Shown: one piece after another, positions 18,121 through 27,600 of the stretch
Numbering within the stretch: the stretch's first letter is position 1
Layout: each line of letters begins with the position of its first letter
Made by a program: the position numbers and the translations under genes
The notes under the pieces: model-generated
Databases searched by the model: none
Told to the model about the DNA's origin: nothing
Seen by the model: only the letters and a program-made list of their open reading frames with translations
NCBI GenBank assembly: GCA_002402045.2
Contig: NVUX02000006.1
Location: 134,254 to 198,253 of the forward strand
Direction of reading: 5' to 3'
Length of the DNA: 64,000 bases
Origin: Paracoccaceae bacterium
GTDB taxonomy: Bacteria; Pseudomonadota; Alphaproteobacteria; Rhodobacterales; Rhodobacteraceae

Positions 18121-19624
18121 GATGCGTCCCTTCCAAATCACCGCCCATCATCAGGCCAATTTCCTCAATCGTCAGGCCCTCAGAAGGCTGCTGCTTGCTC
18201 AGCCGCCCCTCGGAAAGTACAGCAAATGTGTCAGACATCTCCATCAGTTCATCAAGGTCTTGTGAAATCACAATCACCGCCGCGCCGTCAGCTGCCAGCT
18301 GCCGCAATGCCTGCCGAATAGATGCTGCTGCCGCCGCATCCACGCCCCATGTAGGCTGGTTCACCACCAGCACTTGAGGGCTTTGCAGCACCTCACGCCC
18401 GATCACAAATTTTTGCAGGTTCCCGCCCGAAAGCGCCTTGGCAGCCACATGAATACCCGGTGTACGCACATCAAACTTCTCAATAATTTCCCGCGCAAAA
18501 CGGTTGGTGCGGCGGGATTTCATCACCCCACCCGGGGCCAATTTCTTGCGAATACGCCCCGTTAAAAATGCGTTTTTACTCAAGCTCATCGCTGGCGCTG
18601 CCGCATGCCCCAGCCGCTCCTCCGGCGCACTTAGTAAGCCTTTAACACGGCGCTCATTTGGCCCCATTTGGCCGACGGCCTCACCGTTAAGCCGCACCAT
18701 CTCGGCCTCAACCTTTTCTTCGCCGGAAAGCACCGCCAAAATCTCGTCTTGGCCATTGCCGGCCACGCCGCCAATGCCCAAAACCTCGCCCTTGCGCAGG
18801 GTAAAGTTCACGTTTTTCAGGCTAGTGCCAAAAGCATCATCTGACATCAGCGTCAGCCCCTTCACCACCAGCGCATCCGCACCGGGGTTAAATTCGGTCT
18901 GGGCATGAATTTCTAATTCCCCGCCGATCATCATTTCGGCAAGTGATTTCGCGGTCTCTTCTTTAGGCGTGCAGGTGTCCACCACCTTGCCCATCCGCAA
19001 TATCGTTGCGTGGTCACATAGCGCCAAAATCTCATCAAGCTTGTGCGAGATATAAAGGATCGCCACCCCGTCAGCCGACAGCTTCCGCAAGGTACCAAAC
19101 AGCGTATCCACCTCTTGCGGGGTTAGCACAGATGTAGGCTCGTCCATAATTAGCAGGCGCGGATTTTGCAGCAAACACCGGATAATTTCCACCCGTTGCC
19201 GCTCGCCCACCGACATATCGCCGATCAGCCGATCAGGGTCCAGCGGCAGGCCGTAATCCTGGCTTACAGAGCGAATTTTCGCAGAAAGTTCCTTGCGGTT
19301 CGGGGCGTCATCCATCCCCAGCGTGATATTCTCGGCGACGGTCAAAGCCTCAAACAGCGAGAAATGCTGAAACACCATCGAAACCCCCGAGGCCCGCGCC
19401 GCGTGTGGTTTTGCTGGCGTATAAGCCGCGCCGTTAAGCACCATCGTGCCTTCGTCCGGCTTCACCAAGCCATAAATCATTTTTACTAAAGTGGATTTCC
19501 CAGCGCCGTTCTCCCCGAGCAGCGCATGAATTTCCCCCTCTTGAATGGCAAACGAAATATCGTCATTTGCCTTCACCCCGGGGTAGCTTTTGCTTAACCC
19601 GTTGATCTCCAGTAGCGTGCTCAT
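18107..19624 (-). CDS. ABC transporter ATP-binding protein, tandem domains (YufO-like)
   Basis: 505 residues with two ATPase domains. The first has Walker A LLGENGAGKSTLVK, signature MSVGERQRVEIIRCLL and Walker B LLIMDEPTSVLTP. The second starts near residue 255; its Walker A is the altered GVAGNGQDE and its signature region reads ALSGGNLQKFVIGREV. A degenerate second site is normal in this family. It powers the two downstream permeases for nucleoside or purine import. The ATG overlaps the xdhC stop (ATGA), tying the transporter directly to xanthine dehydrogenase expression. Confidence 0.94.
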   Translation of the reverse strand: MSTLLEINGLSKSYPGVKANDDISFAIQEGEIHALLGENGAGKSTLVKMIYGLVKPDEGTMVLNGAAYTPAKPHAARASGVSMVFQHFSLFEALTVAENITLGMDDAPNRKELSAKIRSVSQDYGLPLDPDRLIGDMSVGERQRVEIIRCLLQNPRLLIMDEPTSVLTPQEVDTLFGTLRKLSADGVAILYISHKLDEILALCDHATILRMGKVVDTCTPKEETAKSLAEMMIGGELEIHAQTEFNPGADALVVKGLTLMSDDAFGTSLKNVNFTLRKGEVLGIGGVAGNGQDEILAVLSGEEKVEAEMVRLNGEAVGQMGPNERRVKGLLSAPEERLGHAAAPAMSLSKNAFLTGRIRKKLAPGGVMKSRRTNRFAREIIEKFDVRTPGIHVAAKALSGGNLQKFVIGREVLQSPQVLVVNQPTWGVDAAAAASIRQALRQLAADGAAVIVISQDLDELMEMSDTFAVLSEGRLSKQQPSEGLTIEEIGLMMGGDLEGTHHAEA

Positions 19625-20442
19625 ACGTGGCCCTCTCCCAATGGCTCGTTAACATCATTCTGTCGCTGCCTTAACCAATGTGCAACCCCTAAGGCAATGC
19701 CTTCAGGTGCTTTGCCCAACCGTTTATCCCCTATCGGGCATTGCAGTCGCGCCAGCGTGGTTTCCGCATGCCCCAGCTCGCGTAACCGTTTCACAAACCG
19801 CGCTTTTTTTGTGGCAGAGCCTATCAGCCCAAGGTGGCCAAAAGGCCGGCTTAGCACCTGATGGCAGATCTCAAAATCAAAGCTGTGCGAATGGGTTAAC
19901 ACGAAGTGCAGCGCATCATCAGGCGCGCCAGCCACGGCAGCAGCAGGGTGGCGCTTTATCACCTTGCTTTCGGCCCACTCCGGATACCGCGCCTCGGCCA
20001 CATCCACCCATTGCACCTCAAATGGCAGTGCCTTCACAATGGCCCGCCCGACATGCCCCGCGCCATAAAGATAAACCGGCATTTCGGCCTGCCAGCCCGC
20101 TAGCGCGGCTTCAAGGTCCTTCGCGAGGGCGCTCGTTTCTGCCTGCTCGGGGGCAGGCATTCCGCCCAGTCTCTCGAAGCCAAGCTCAACCCGCCCTCCG
20201 CAACACTGGCCAATTTCCGGCCCTAAAGCCACACTCTGCGAATCCTGCTTTAGACCTTGCAAAAGCATTTCCCGCGCCCGCTTGGCCGCGTTCCACTCCA
20301 AAACCCCGCCGCCAATGGTGCCCGATTGGCCATCGGCCCACACCAGCATAAAGGCCCCCGCCTCACGCGGGGCAGAACCTTTTGTGCCCATCACCTCAAC
20401 ACGCACAGCATCTACCGGAAAGCTTGGCCGCGCCTCCATCAA
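19621..20442 (-). CDS. xdhC: xanthine dehydrogenase accessory protein XdhC
   Basis: 273 residues. XdhC binds molybdenum cofactor, promotes its sulfuration and inserts it into XdhB. Family features are RVEVMGTKGSAPREAGAFMLV and GTIGGGVLEWNAA at the N-terminus and a Rossmann-like half starting VYLYGAGHVGRAIVKAL (about residue 140) with FVLTHSHSFDFEICH. The C-terminus holds CPIGDKRLGKAPEGIALGVAHWL. It overlaps both xdhB upstream and the ABC ATPase gene downstream by four bases, so all are translationally coupled. Confidence 0.95.
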   Translation of the reverse strand: MMEARPSFPVDAVRVEVMGTKGSAPREAGAFMLVWADGQSGTIGGGVLEWNAAKRAREMLLQGLKQDSQSVALGPEIGQCCGGRVELGFERLGGMPAPEQAETSALAKDLEAALAGWQAEMPVYLYGAGHVGRAIVKALPFEVQWVDVAEARYPEWAESKVIKRHPAAAVAGAPDDALHFVLTHSHSFDFEICHQVLSRPFGHLGLIGSATKKARFVKRLRELGHAETTLARLQCPIGDKRLGKAPEGIALGVAHWLRQRQNDVNEPLGEGHV

Positions 20443-22682
20443 GCTTGCATCGCCATCAACAGCCGCTCAGCTGTGGCGGGTGCATCAAAACTCGCATCGC
20501 CCCCCGCAGATTTCACCGCATCGCGTAGGGCAAAAAACACTGACATACCATGCACAAAAGGCGGCTCTCCCACGGCCTTGGAGCGATAAATCGTTTTCTC
20601 CAAATTGGCACCGTCCCACAGGGCCACATTCAGCGCGTCAGGCGCATCTGAAGCACAGGGGATTTTGTAGGTCGCGGGTGCGGCCGTCAGCAAGCGGCCA
20701 TCCTCGGCCCAGCGCAATTCCTCGATTGTGAGCCAGCCAGCGCCTTGCACAAAGGCCCCTTCGATTTGGCCAATATCCAGCGCGGGGTTCAGGCTGTCGC
20801 CGACATCATGCAGAATATCTGTCCGCAAAATCCGGTTTTCGCCGGTTAACGTATCCAGCTCGACCTCGCTCACGGCGGCGCCGTAAGCAAAATAAAGGAA
20901 GGGCCTGCCCTTGCCCAGCATACGGTCCCACTGCAATTTTGGTGTTTTGTAAAACCCCGTGGCCGAAAGGCTAACCCGCCCCATATAAGCCGCAGAAACC
21001 AGCTCGGCAAAGCTCATAGAGCGCTCGCCCACCTGCACTTGCCCATCGGCAAACGTGACCTCGCCGCCCCATTTATCAACGGCAAACGCGACCAGTCGCG
21101 CCTTGATTTTATCACAGGCATCCTTGCAGGCCATCCCGTTTAAATCTGCCCCAGAGCTAGCCGCAGTGGCCGAGGTATTTGGCACTTTTCCGGTGTCTGT
21201 GGCCGTGATTTTTATGGCCTCAATCCCCAGCCCAAACACCCGCGCCGCCACCTGCGCCACCTTGGTATTTAGCCCCTGCCCCATTTCGGTGCCACCATGG
21301 TTTAGCTGCACCGAACCATCGGCATATACGTGCACCAAAGCACCCGCTTGGTTGAGAAAAGTCAGCGTAAACGAAATGCCGAATTTCACCGGCACCAACG
21401 AAAGGCCCCGCTTAACAATGGGTGAACTTGCGTTAAACGCCGCAATCTCCAAACGGCGCGCGGCGTAGTTTGAAGTCTCAGCCAGCTCAGCCACCAGCTC
21501 GGTCGAAATACTGTCTTCAACCTCCATATGGTAGGGCGTCAAATCCCCTTTAGAGGCGTAAAAGTTAGCCTGCCGCACGGCCAAAGAGTCCAGCCCCAGC
21601 GCGTCAGCAATATCTTCAATAACCCGCTCAATGCCCAAAATTCCCTGCGGCCCGCCAAAGCCACGATAGGCCGTGTTGCTCTGGGTATTGGTGCGCAGCC
21701 GGTGCGACAGAATTGTGGCATTGGGCAAATGGTAAGCGTTATCCGCGTGCAGCATGGCGCGGTCAGCCACGGGGTGCGACAGATCAAGCGCCCAGCCGCA
21801 TTTCACAAAATGCTCAAAGATCACGCTTTCAATTTTGCCATCGGGGCCAAAACCCACCTGATACTTGATGCGAAAATCATGCCGTTTGCCGGTGATAACC
21901 ATGTCATCATCACGGTCATAGCGCATTTTGGCGGGGCGATTGAGGCGCAAGGCCACCACCGCACAGCTCACCGCCAGCGCGTTGCCTTGGCTCTCTTTGC
22001 CGCCAAACCCGCCACCCATGCGGCGGGTTTCTACCCGCACCGCGTGAAAGGGTTTATCAAGCGCTTTGGCCACTTTGTGCTGAATTTCGGTCGGGTGCTG
22101 GGTGGAAGAAACCACCCTGATATCCCCCTCCTCAGGCAGGGCAAAAGCCGCCTGCCCTTCAAGGTAAAAATGCTCCTGCCCGCCAATTTCCATACTGCCA
22201 GAGAGCGTATGCGGGGCCGCCGCCATCGCCGCCTCGGCGTCGCCAATGGCAAAGGTCAGCGGGTCCCCAAAGGTGCTGCCCGCCGCCATCGCCTGATCAA
22301 TCGTCACCAGCGGAGTTTTTTCGGTGTAGCTCACCTTGCCGCGCCGCGCCGCGCGCCGCGCATTCAAGTGGCTATCGGCCACCACCAAAAAGATCGGCTG
22401 GCCAATGTAATGTACGGTTTCCACCGCCAGCATCGGCTCATCATGCGCCGAGGGCGATACATCGTTTTCCGCCGGCAAATCAGCCGCCACCATCACCTCG
22501 ATCACACCCTCAGCCACGCGCACATCGGCCAAATCAACCGTAAAATCTGCATGCGCCTTTTCAGAAACCCCGAAGGCCAGATGCACGCAATTTGCGGGCA
22601 TCGGATAATCATCCACATAGCGCGCTTCGCCGCTTACATGCGCTGGTCCGCTATCATGCGGAATAGATTTTGAAACGCTCAT
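20439..22682 (-). CDS. xdhB: xanthine dehydrogenase, molybdopterin-binding subunit
   Basis: 747 residues, within the usual range for bacterial XdhB. It holds the molybdenum cofactor and oxidises hypoxanthine and xanthine to urate, passing electrons to the XdhA subunit. The segments ETRRMGGGFGGKESQG, TAYRGFGGPQGILGIE and LNHGGTEMGQGLNTK are Moco-binding regions, and the catalytic glutamate lies in SKAVGEPPFVHG near the C-terminus. The sequence starts with the typical KSIPHDSGPAHVSGEARYVDD. It overlaps xdhA and xdhC as ATGA on both sides. Confidence 0.96.
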   Translation of the reverse strand: MSVSKSIPHDSGPAHVSGEARYVDDYPMPANCVHLAFGVSEKAHADFTVDLADVRVAEGVIEVMVAADLPAENDVSPSAHDEPMLAVETVHYIGQPIFLVVADSHLNARRAARRGKVSYTEKTPLVTIDQAMAAGSTFGDPLTFAIGDAEAAMAAAPHTLSGSMEIGGQEHFYLEGQAAFALPEEGDIRVVSSTQHPTEIQHKVAKALDKPFHAVRVETRRMGGGFGGKESQGNALAVSCAVVALRLNRPAKMRYDRDDDMVITGKRHDFRIKYQVGFGPDGKIESVIFEHFVKCGWALDLSHPVADRAMLHADNAYHLPNATILSHRLRTNTQSNTAYRGFGGPQGILGIERVIEDIADALGLDSLAVRQANFYASKGDLTPYHMEVEDSISTELVAELAETSNYAARRLEIAAFNASSPIVKRGLSLVPVKFGISFTLTFLNQAGALVHVYADGSVQLNHGGTEMGQGLNTKVAQVAARVFGLGIEAIKITATDTGKVPNTSATAASSGADLNGMACKDACDKIKARLVAFAVDKWGGEVTFADGQVQVGERSMSFAELVSAAYMGRVSLSATGFYKTPKLQWDRMLGKGRPFLYFAYGAAVSEVELDTLTGENRILRTDILHDVGDSLNPALDIGQIEGAFVQGAGWLTIEELRWAEDGRLLTAAPATYKIPCASDAPDALNVALWDGANLEKTIYRSKAVGEPPFVHGMSVFFALRDAVKSAGGDASFDAPATAERLLMAMQA

Positions 22683-24031
22683 GATGGGCCTCCCACAACC
22701 CGCACGCGCCCAGCGCCGGTTTGCTCCAAATAAAACCGCTGCAGCAAGTTTTGCACAAGAATCATCCTGTATGCGGCACTGCCGCGTTGGTCACTCATTG
22801 GCGTATAATCCTCAGCAAAAGCCGCCTGCGCCGTGGCAATCGTTGCCTCATTCCAAGGCTGGCCGAGCAAAGCCGCCTCTACCGCATTTGCCCGCTTCGG
22901 CGTGGCCGCCATGCCGCCAAACGCAATGCGCGCCTTGGTTACTATCCCGTCACTCACCGCGATATTAAACGCGCCACATAGCGCCGAAATATCCTGATCA
23001 AAGCGTTTGGAAATTTTATAAACGCCGAGTGTGTTTTCCTGCTCCGGAATAAACACGCTCTCCACAAATTCGCCCTCGGCGCGGTCTTGCACGCCGTAGC
23101 TCAGGTAAAAATCTTCCAGCAATATCTCGCGCCGCGCGCTACCTTTGCGCAGAGTCACCGAAGCCTCCAGCGCTATCAGCGCCGGAGGGGTATCGGCAAT
23201 CGGTGAGCCATTGGCAATATTGCCGCCAATTGTCGCTGAATTGCGCACCTGCACCGAGCCAAAACGGCGCAGCATTTCGGCAAATTGCGGATACTTTCCC
23301 GCCATCGCCCCGCGCATCCGCGCCAGCAAAACCCCGGCACCTATCCGCATGCCGCCGATTTCGTGCTCTATGTTTTGCAACGCCGCAATCTGACCAAGAA
23401 ACGCAAATTTCTCTGGCTGCTTCAGCTCTTTTGTCAGCACCAAGCCCACCTCCGTGGCCCCGCCGACCAGCACGGCATCTGGGTTCTCGACATACCAATT
23501 CGCAAATTCATCAAGGTCGGTAAAGCCTTCGCCCGCTAGCCCCGAAATCAGCGCCGCCTCATCCGGCCCCGCAGGCACGGGCTGCGTAGCCACGGCTTCA
23601 GCCGCCCGCAAAATCGGCGTGTATCCGGTGCAGCGGCACAGGTTGCCCGCCAGTACATCGGCGTGGTCTTGCCGCCCCTCAATATGGGCCGCGGCGAGAG
23701 ACATCACAATCCCCGGCGTGCAAAACCCGCATTGCGAGCCATGATGCTCAACCATCGCCTTTTGCACAGGGTGATCACCGCCCAGCGCCTCAACCGTCGT
23801 TACAGATTTGCCCTGCATCTGCCCCATCAGCAAAATGCAGCTATTCATCGCGCGGTGCACCAATTTGCCGCTCTCAAGGGCCGCCACCTGCACCGTGCAC
23901 GCCCCGCAATCGCCCTCATTACACCCTTCTTTGGTGCCAGTTAGGCCACGCTGCAATCGCAGAAAATCCAGCAGCGTCATCGAGGCATCTTCTGCCTGCA
24001 CCGCCTCGCCGTTTAGCACAAAATTGACCAT
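22679..24031 (-). CDS. xdhA: xanthine dehydrogenase, FAD and 2Fe-2S subunit
   Basis: 450 residues. The N-terminal ferredoxin domain has GCNEGDCGACTVQ (first 2Fe-2S site). The second cluster domain has SQCGFCTPGIVMSLAA and LAGNLCRCTGYTPI. The FAD-binding domain from about residue 180 has VLVGGATEVGLVLTK and ATIGGNIANGSPIAD. It takes electrons from XdhB and passes them to NAD. It starts immediately after the uraH stop codon without any gap. Together with xdhB it makes the heterotetrameric enzyme known from Rhodobacter capsulatus. Confidence 0.96.
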   Translation of the reverse strand: MVNFVLNGEAVQAEDASMTLLDFLRLQRGLTGTKEGCNEGDCGACTVQVAALESGKLVHRAMNSCILLMGQMQGKSVTTVEALGGDHPVQKAMVEHHGSQCGFCTPGIVMSLAAAHIEGRQDHADVLAGNLCRCTGYTPILRAAEAVATQPVPAGPDEAALISGLAGEGFTDLDEFANWYVENPDAVLVGGATEVGLVLTKELKQPEKFAFLGQIAALQNIEHEIGGMRIGAGVLLARMRGAMAGKYPQFAEMLRRFGSVQVRNSATIGGNIANGSPIADTPPALIALEASVTLRKGSARREILLEDFYLSYGVQDRAEGEFVESVFIPEQENTLGVYKISKRFDQDISALCGAFNIAVSDGIVTKARIAFGGMAATPKRANAVEAALLGQPWNEATIATAQAAFAEDYTPMSDQRGSAAYRMILVQNLLQRFYLEQTGAGRVRVVGGPS

Positions 24032-24370
24032 CTAGCTGCCCCTATACGTGGAATAACCAAAGGCGGAAAGCAGCAGCGGCACGTGGTAATGGGTGTCTTC
24101 CGAAATGCCAAACCGCAGCGGAATTACGTCTAGAAACTTCGGCGAAGGCAGCGCCTGCCCTGTGCTATCCAAATAATCACCGGCATGAAAAACCAGCTCA
24201 TAACTGCCGATCTGAAAATCCACGCCCTCCAGCAGCGGCCCATCCACGCGGCCATCCGCGTTCGTCACCACATCGCGCAGCCGGTTGCCATCACGATACA
24301 GCTCTATGCGCAGCCCTGCCGCAGGCTTGCCCAGCGCTGTATCCAACACATGTGTTGTCAGTTTTCCCAT
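24032..24370 (-). CDS. uraH: 5-hydroxyisourate hydrolase
   Basis: 112 residues, the standard length of the transthyretin-like HIUase. It hydrolyses 5-hydroxyisourate, the product of urate oxidation, to OHCU. Family signatures are [16 protein letters not shown] at the N-terminus, with the catalytic His in THVLD, and the C-terminal tetrapeptide YRGS. It is the first gene of the purine operon and has a good ribosome site (AAAAGGGG). Urate oxidase and OHCU decarboxylase genes are absent from the window, so those steps must be encoded elsewhere. Confidence 0.96.
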   Translation of the reverse strand: MGKLTTHVLDTALGKPAAGLRIELYRDGNRLRDVVTNADGRVDGPLLEGVDFQIGSYELVFHAGDYLDSTGQALPSPKFLDVIPLRFGISEDTHYHVPLLLSAFGYSTYRGS

Positions 24371-24670
24371 GTCGTTCCCCTTTTCACGGCTTAGCGCGCG
24401 ATTCGTTATCTCGTATGATACCGCGCATTAAGGCCAAGCGGACCGGCCGAGCAGGAGGGTGCATCAAAGCCCGAGGGCCAAGCACGCCAACCTGAACAAT
24501 ACCAGTTTAGCGCCCCCTCGCCATTTTGCAATTTTTTTAAAATCTTTTTCATTTGGCGGCATTTAGCTAAGCCTTTGTTTTTGCCGAGCATTATTTTTTC
24601 AGTTTTTGCGGGTGTAATTCCTGTCGGAAAATCTTACTCTAACAAAACCCGTAACAACCCCGAGTCTCCC
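24371..24670. promoter_or_regulatory. 300-bp divergent control region between uraH and dnaE
   Basis: No credible gene lies here. The region carries the promoters of the leftward purine operon and of the rightward dnaE gene. The uraH side is GC-rich with complementary patches, for example GGCCAAGCGGACCGGCC and a later GAGGGCCAAG. The dnaE side is AT-rich (TTTTTTTAAAATCTTTTTC). The leader is long enough to hold a structured RNA, but I cannot assign one by eye. Confidence 0.4.
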
Positions 24671-27600
24671 ATGCGCGCCGATCCAAAATTCATTCACCTG
24701 CGTGTTCATTCCGCCTATTCATTGCTTGAAGGCGCGATCATTGCCAAAAAACTGCCCGATATGTGTGTGGCTGCGGGCATGCCCGCCGTAGCGGTTGCCG
24801 ATACCAACAACATGTTTGGCGCGCTTGAGTTCTCCGAATTTGCCAGCAATGCCGGTATTCAGCCCATTATCGCCTGCCAGTTCAGCCTCGCCTATGAGAC
24901 CGCGACCCAGCCCGGAGAGAAATCTCCCGAGCCGCGCCCAATTGTGCTGCTGGCGCAAAATGAGGCGGGCTGGAAGAACCTGCTCAAGCTTAACTCAGCG
25001 CTTTATATGGAGTGTGGCAATGCCGCGCCGCATATCACGCTGGCCCATCTTAAGGCGCATTCTGCGGGCCTTATCTGCCTTACCGGCGGCTCGCTTGGCC
25101 CCATCGGCCAGCTGCTGCAAGATAACCAAGCCACCAAAGCCACCCTGTTGACCGAGCACCTCAAGGACCTATTTCCCAACCGTCTCTATATCGAAATTCA
25201 GCGCCACCCCTCTGATGACACCCGCCGCACCGAAGCCGAAGCCACCACCGAGCCGGGGTTCATTGAGCTGGCCTATGGGCTGGGCCTGCCGCTGGTTGCC
25301 ACCAATGATGTGTATTTCCCGAAAAAGACAATGTATGAGGCGCATGACGCCCTGATTTGCATCTCAGACGGTGCTTATGTGGACCAGCAAGCGCCGCGCC
25401 GCCGCCTGACCCCTGAGCACTATTTCAAGTCGCAAGATGAAATGTGCGCCCTTTTCAAAGACCTCCCCGAGGCGCTTGAAAACACCTTGGAAATTGCCCG
25501 CCGCTGCGCCTTTCGCGCCCGCACCCACCCACCGATTTTGCCCAAATTTGCCGATGACGAAGTGGACGCCTTGGCCAAGCTCAGCCGCGATGGCCTGAAA
25601 GCCCGCCTAGCCGTCATCCCCCATGCTGTCAGCGTGGAGGAATACGAAGCCCGCCTCGAATTTGAGCTTAAAATCATTAACGGCATGGGCTTCCCCGGCT
25701 ACTTCCTGATCGTGGCCGATTTCATTCAATGGGCCAAAGACCAAGGCATTCCCGTCGGCCCCGGCCGTGGCTCGGGTGCGGGCAGCCTCGTGGCTTACGC
25801 CCTCACGATCACCGACCTTGACCCCCTGCGCTACGCCCTGCTTTTTGAGCGATTCCTGAACCCCGAGCGGGTATCCATGCCCGACTTCGATATCGACTTC
25901 TGCATGGACCGCCGCGAGGAGGTTATTACCTATGTGCAGGAGAAATATGGCCGAGACAAAGTGGCGCAAATCATCACCTTCGGGGCGCTGCTGTCCAAAG
26001 CTGCCGTGCGCGATGTGGGCCGTGTTTTGCAAATGCCATACGGGCAGGTGGATAGGCTAAGTAAGCTTATTCCAGTTGAGGGCGTGAAACCCGTCAGCAT
26101 AAAGCAAGCCCTGCAAGATGAGCCAAAACTCCGCGAGATGGCCGACAACGAGGAGGTCGTCGCGCGGCTGCTAAAATATGCCGAGCAGGTTGAGGGGCTG
26201 CTCCGCAATGCCTCTACCCACGCTGCGGGTGTGGTAATCGGGGACCGTCCATTGGACGAACTCGTCCCGCTCTATAAAGACCCGCGCTCAGATATGCCCG
26301 CCACCCAATTTAACATGAAATGGGTGGAGCCAGCGGGCCTCGTGAAGTTTGACTTCTTAGGCCTAAAAACCCTGACCGTTATTCAAAACGCGCTTAACCT
26401 GCTAAAGGACCGCGATATCGAGGTCGACATTGGCCTGATCCCGCTGGACGACGAGAAAACCTACGAGCTATACGCCAGCGCCAAAACCGTGGCCGTGTTT
26501 CAGGTGGAGAGCTCGGGCATGATGGACGCCCTGCGGCAAATGAAGCCGACCTGTATTGAGGATATCGTGGCGCTCGTGGCGCTTTATCGCCCCGGCCCGA
26601 TGGAGAATATCCCGAAATTCTGTAAGGTTAAGAATGGTGAGGAGGAGCGCGACCTGCTTCACCCCTCGATCGACCACCTGCTTGATGAAACTCAGGGCAT
26701 CATCGTTTACCAAGAGCAAGTGATGCAGATCGCGCAGGAAATGGCGGGCTATTCGCTTGGCGGTGCTGACTTGCTTCGCCGCGCCATGGGTAAAAAGATT
26801 GCCGAAGAAATGGCGAAAGAGCGGCCGAAATTCGAGAAAGGCGCGCTGGAAAACGGGGTGGACCGTAAGAAGGCCACGCAGGTTTTTGACCTTCTGGAAA
26901 AGTTCGCGAATTACGGCTTTAACAAATCCCACGCGGCGGCCTATGCGGTGGTTTCGTACCAAACCGCATGGCTGAAAGCCAACCATCCGGTTGAGTTCAT
27001 GGCCGGTGTGATGAACTGTGATATCCACCTCACCGACAAGCTGCATGTTTATTTTCGCGAGGTCAAACGGCTCGATATCGAGATGATCCCGCCCTGCGTA
27101 AACCGCGGCGAAGCCAACTTTAGCGTGGCCAACGGCAAAATCGCCTATGCCCTTGGCGGGCTGAAAAACGTGGGCGTGGAAGCCATGAAGCTGATCACGT
27201 CGGCGCGCCATGAGGACGGTCCTTTCAAAGACCTGTTTGATTTCGCCCGCAGGGTTGATTTGAAGCGTATGGGCAAACGTCCGTTTGAGATGCTGGCGCG
27301 GGCTGGTGCCTTTGACCAGCTTGATTCAAACCGCAACAAAGTCTTGCTTTCCGTGGATGGCCTCGTCGCTTACTCCGCCGCCAATTTCGAGCAAAAGAAC
27401 TCCTCACAAAACAGCCTGTTTGGCGATAGCGGTGAAGACCTGCCGCCGCCGCGCCTGCCCATGCCCGACGACTGGCTGCAAACCGAGCGCCTCACGCAAG
27501 AGCAAGCCGCCATCGGATTTTACCTTTCAGGCCACCCGCTGGATGATTATATTGGCCCCCTGAAGCGCCAACGCCCACCGGTTTACACGCTGGAAGAGCT

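Noticed and set aside
19680-20351. 223-codon plus-strand ORF
   Set aside because: Antisense to xdhC, Pro/Ala/Gln/His-rich low-complexity translation; a shadow.
21528-22673. 381-codon plus-strand ORF
   Set aside because: It is antisense to xdhB, is full of His, Arg and Gln, and has no motif. GC-rich antisense frames stay open by chance.
26468-27211. 247-codon minus-strand ORF
   Set aside because: Antisense to the middle of dnaE, with no recognisable domain.
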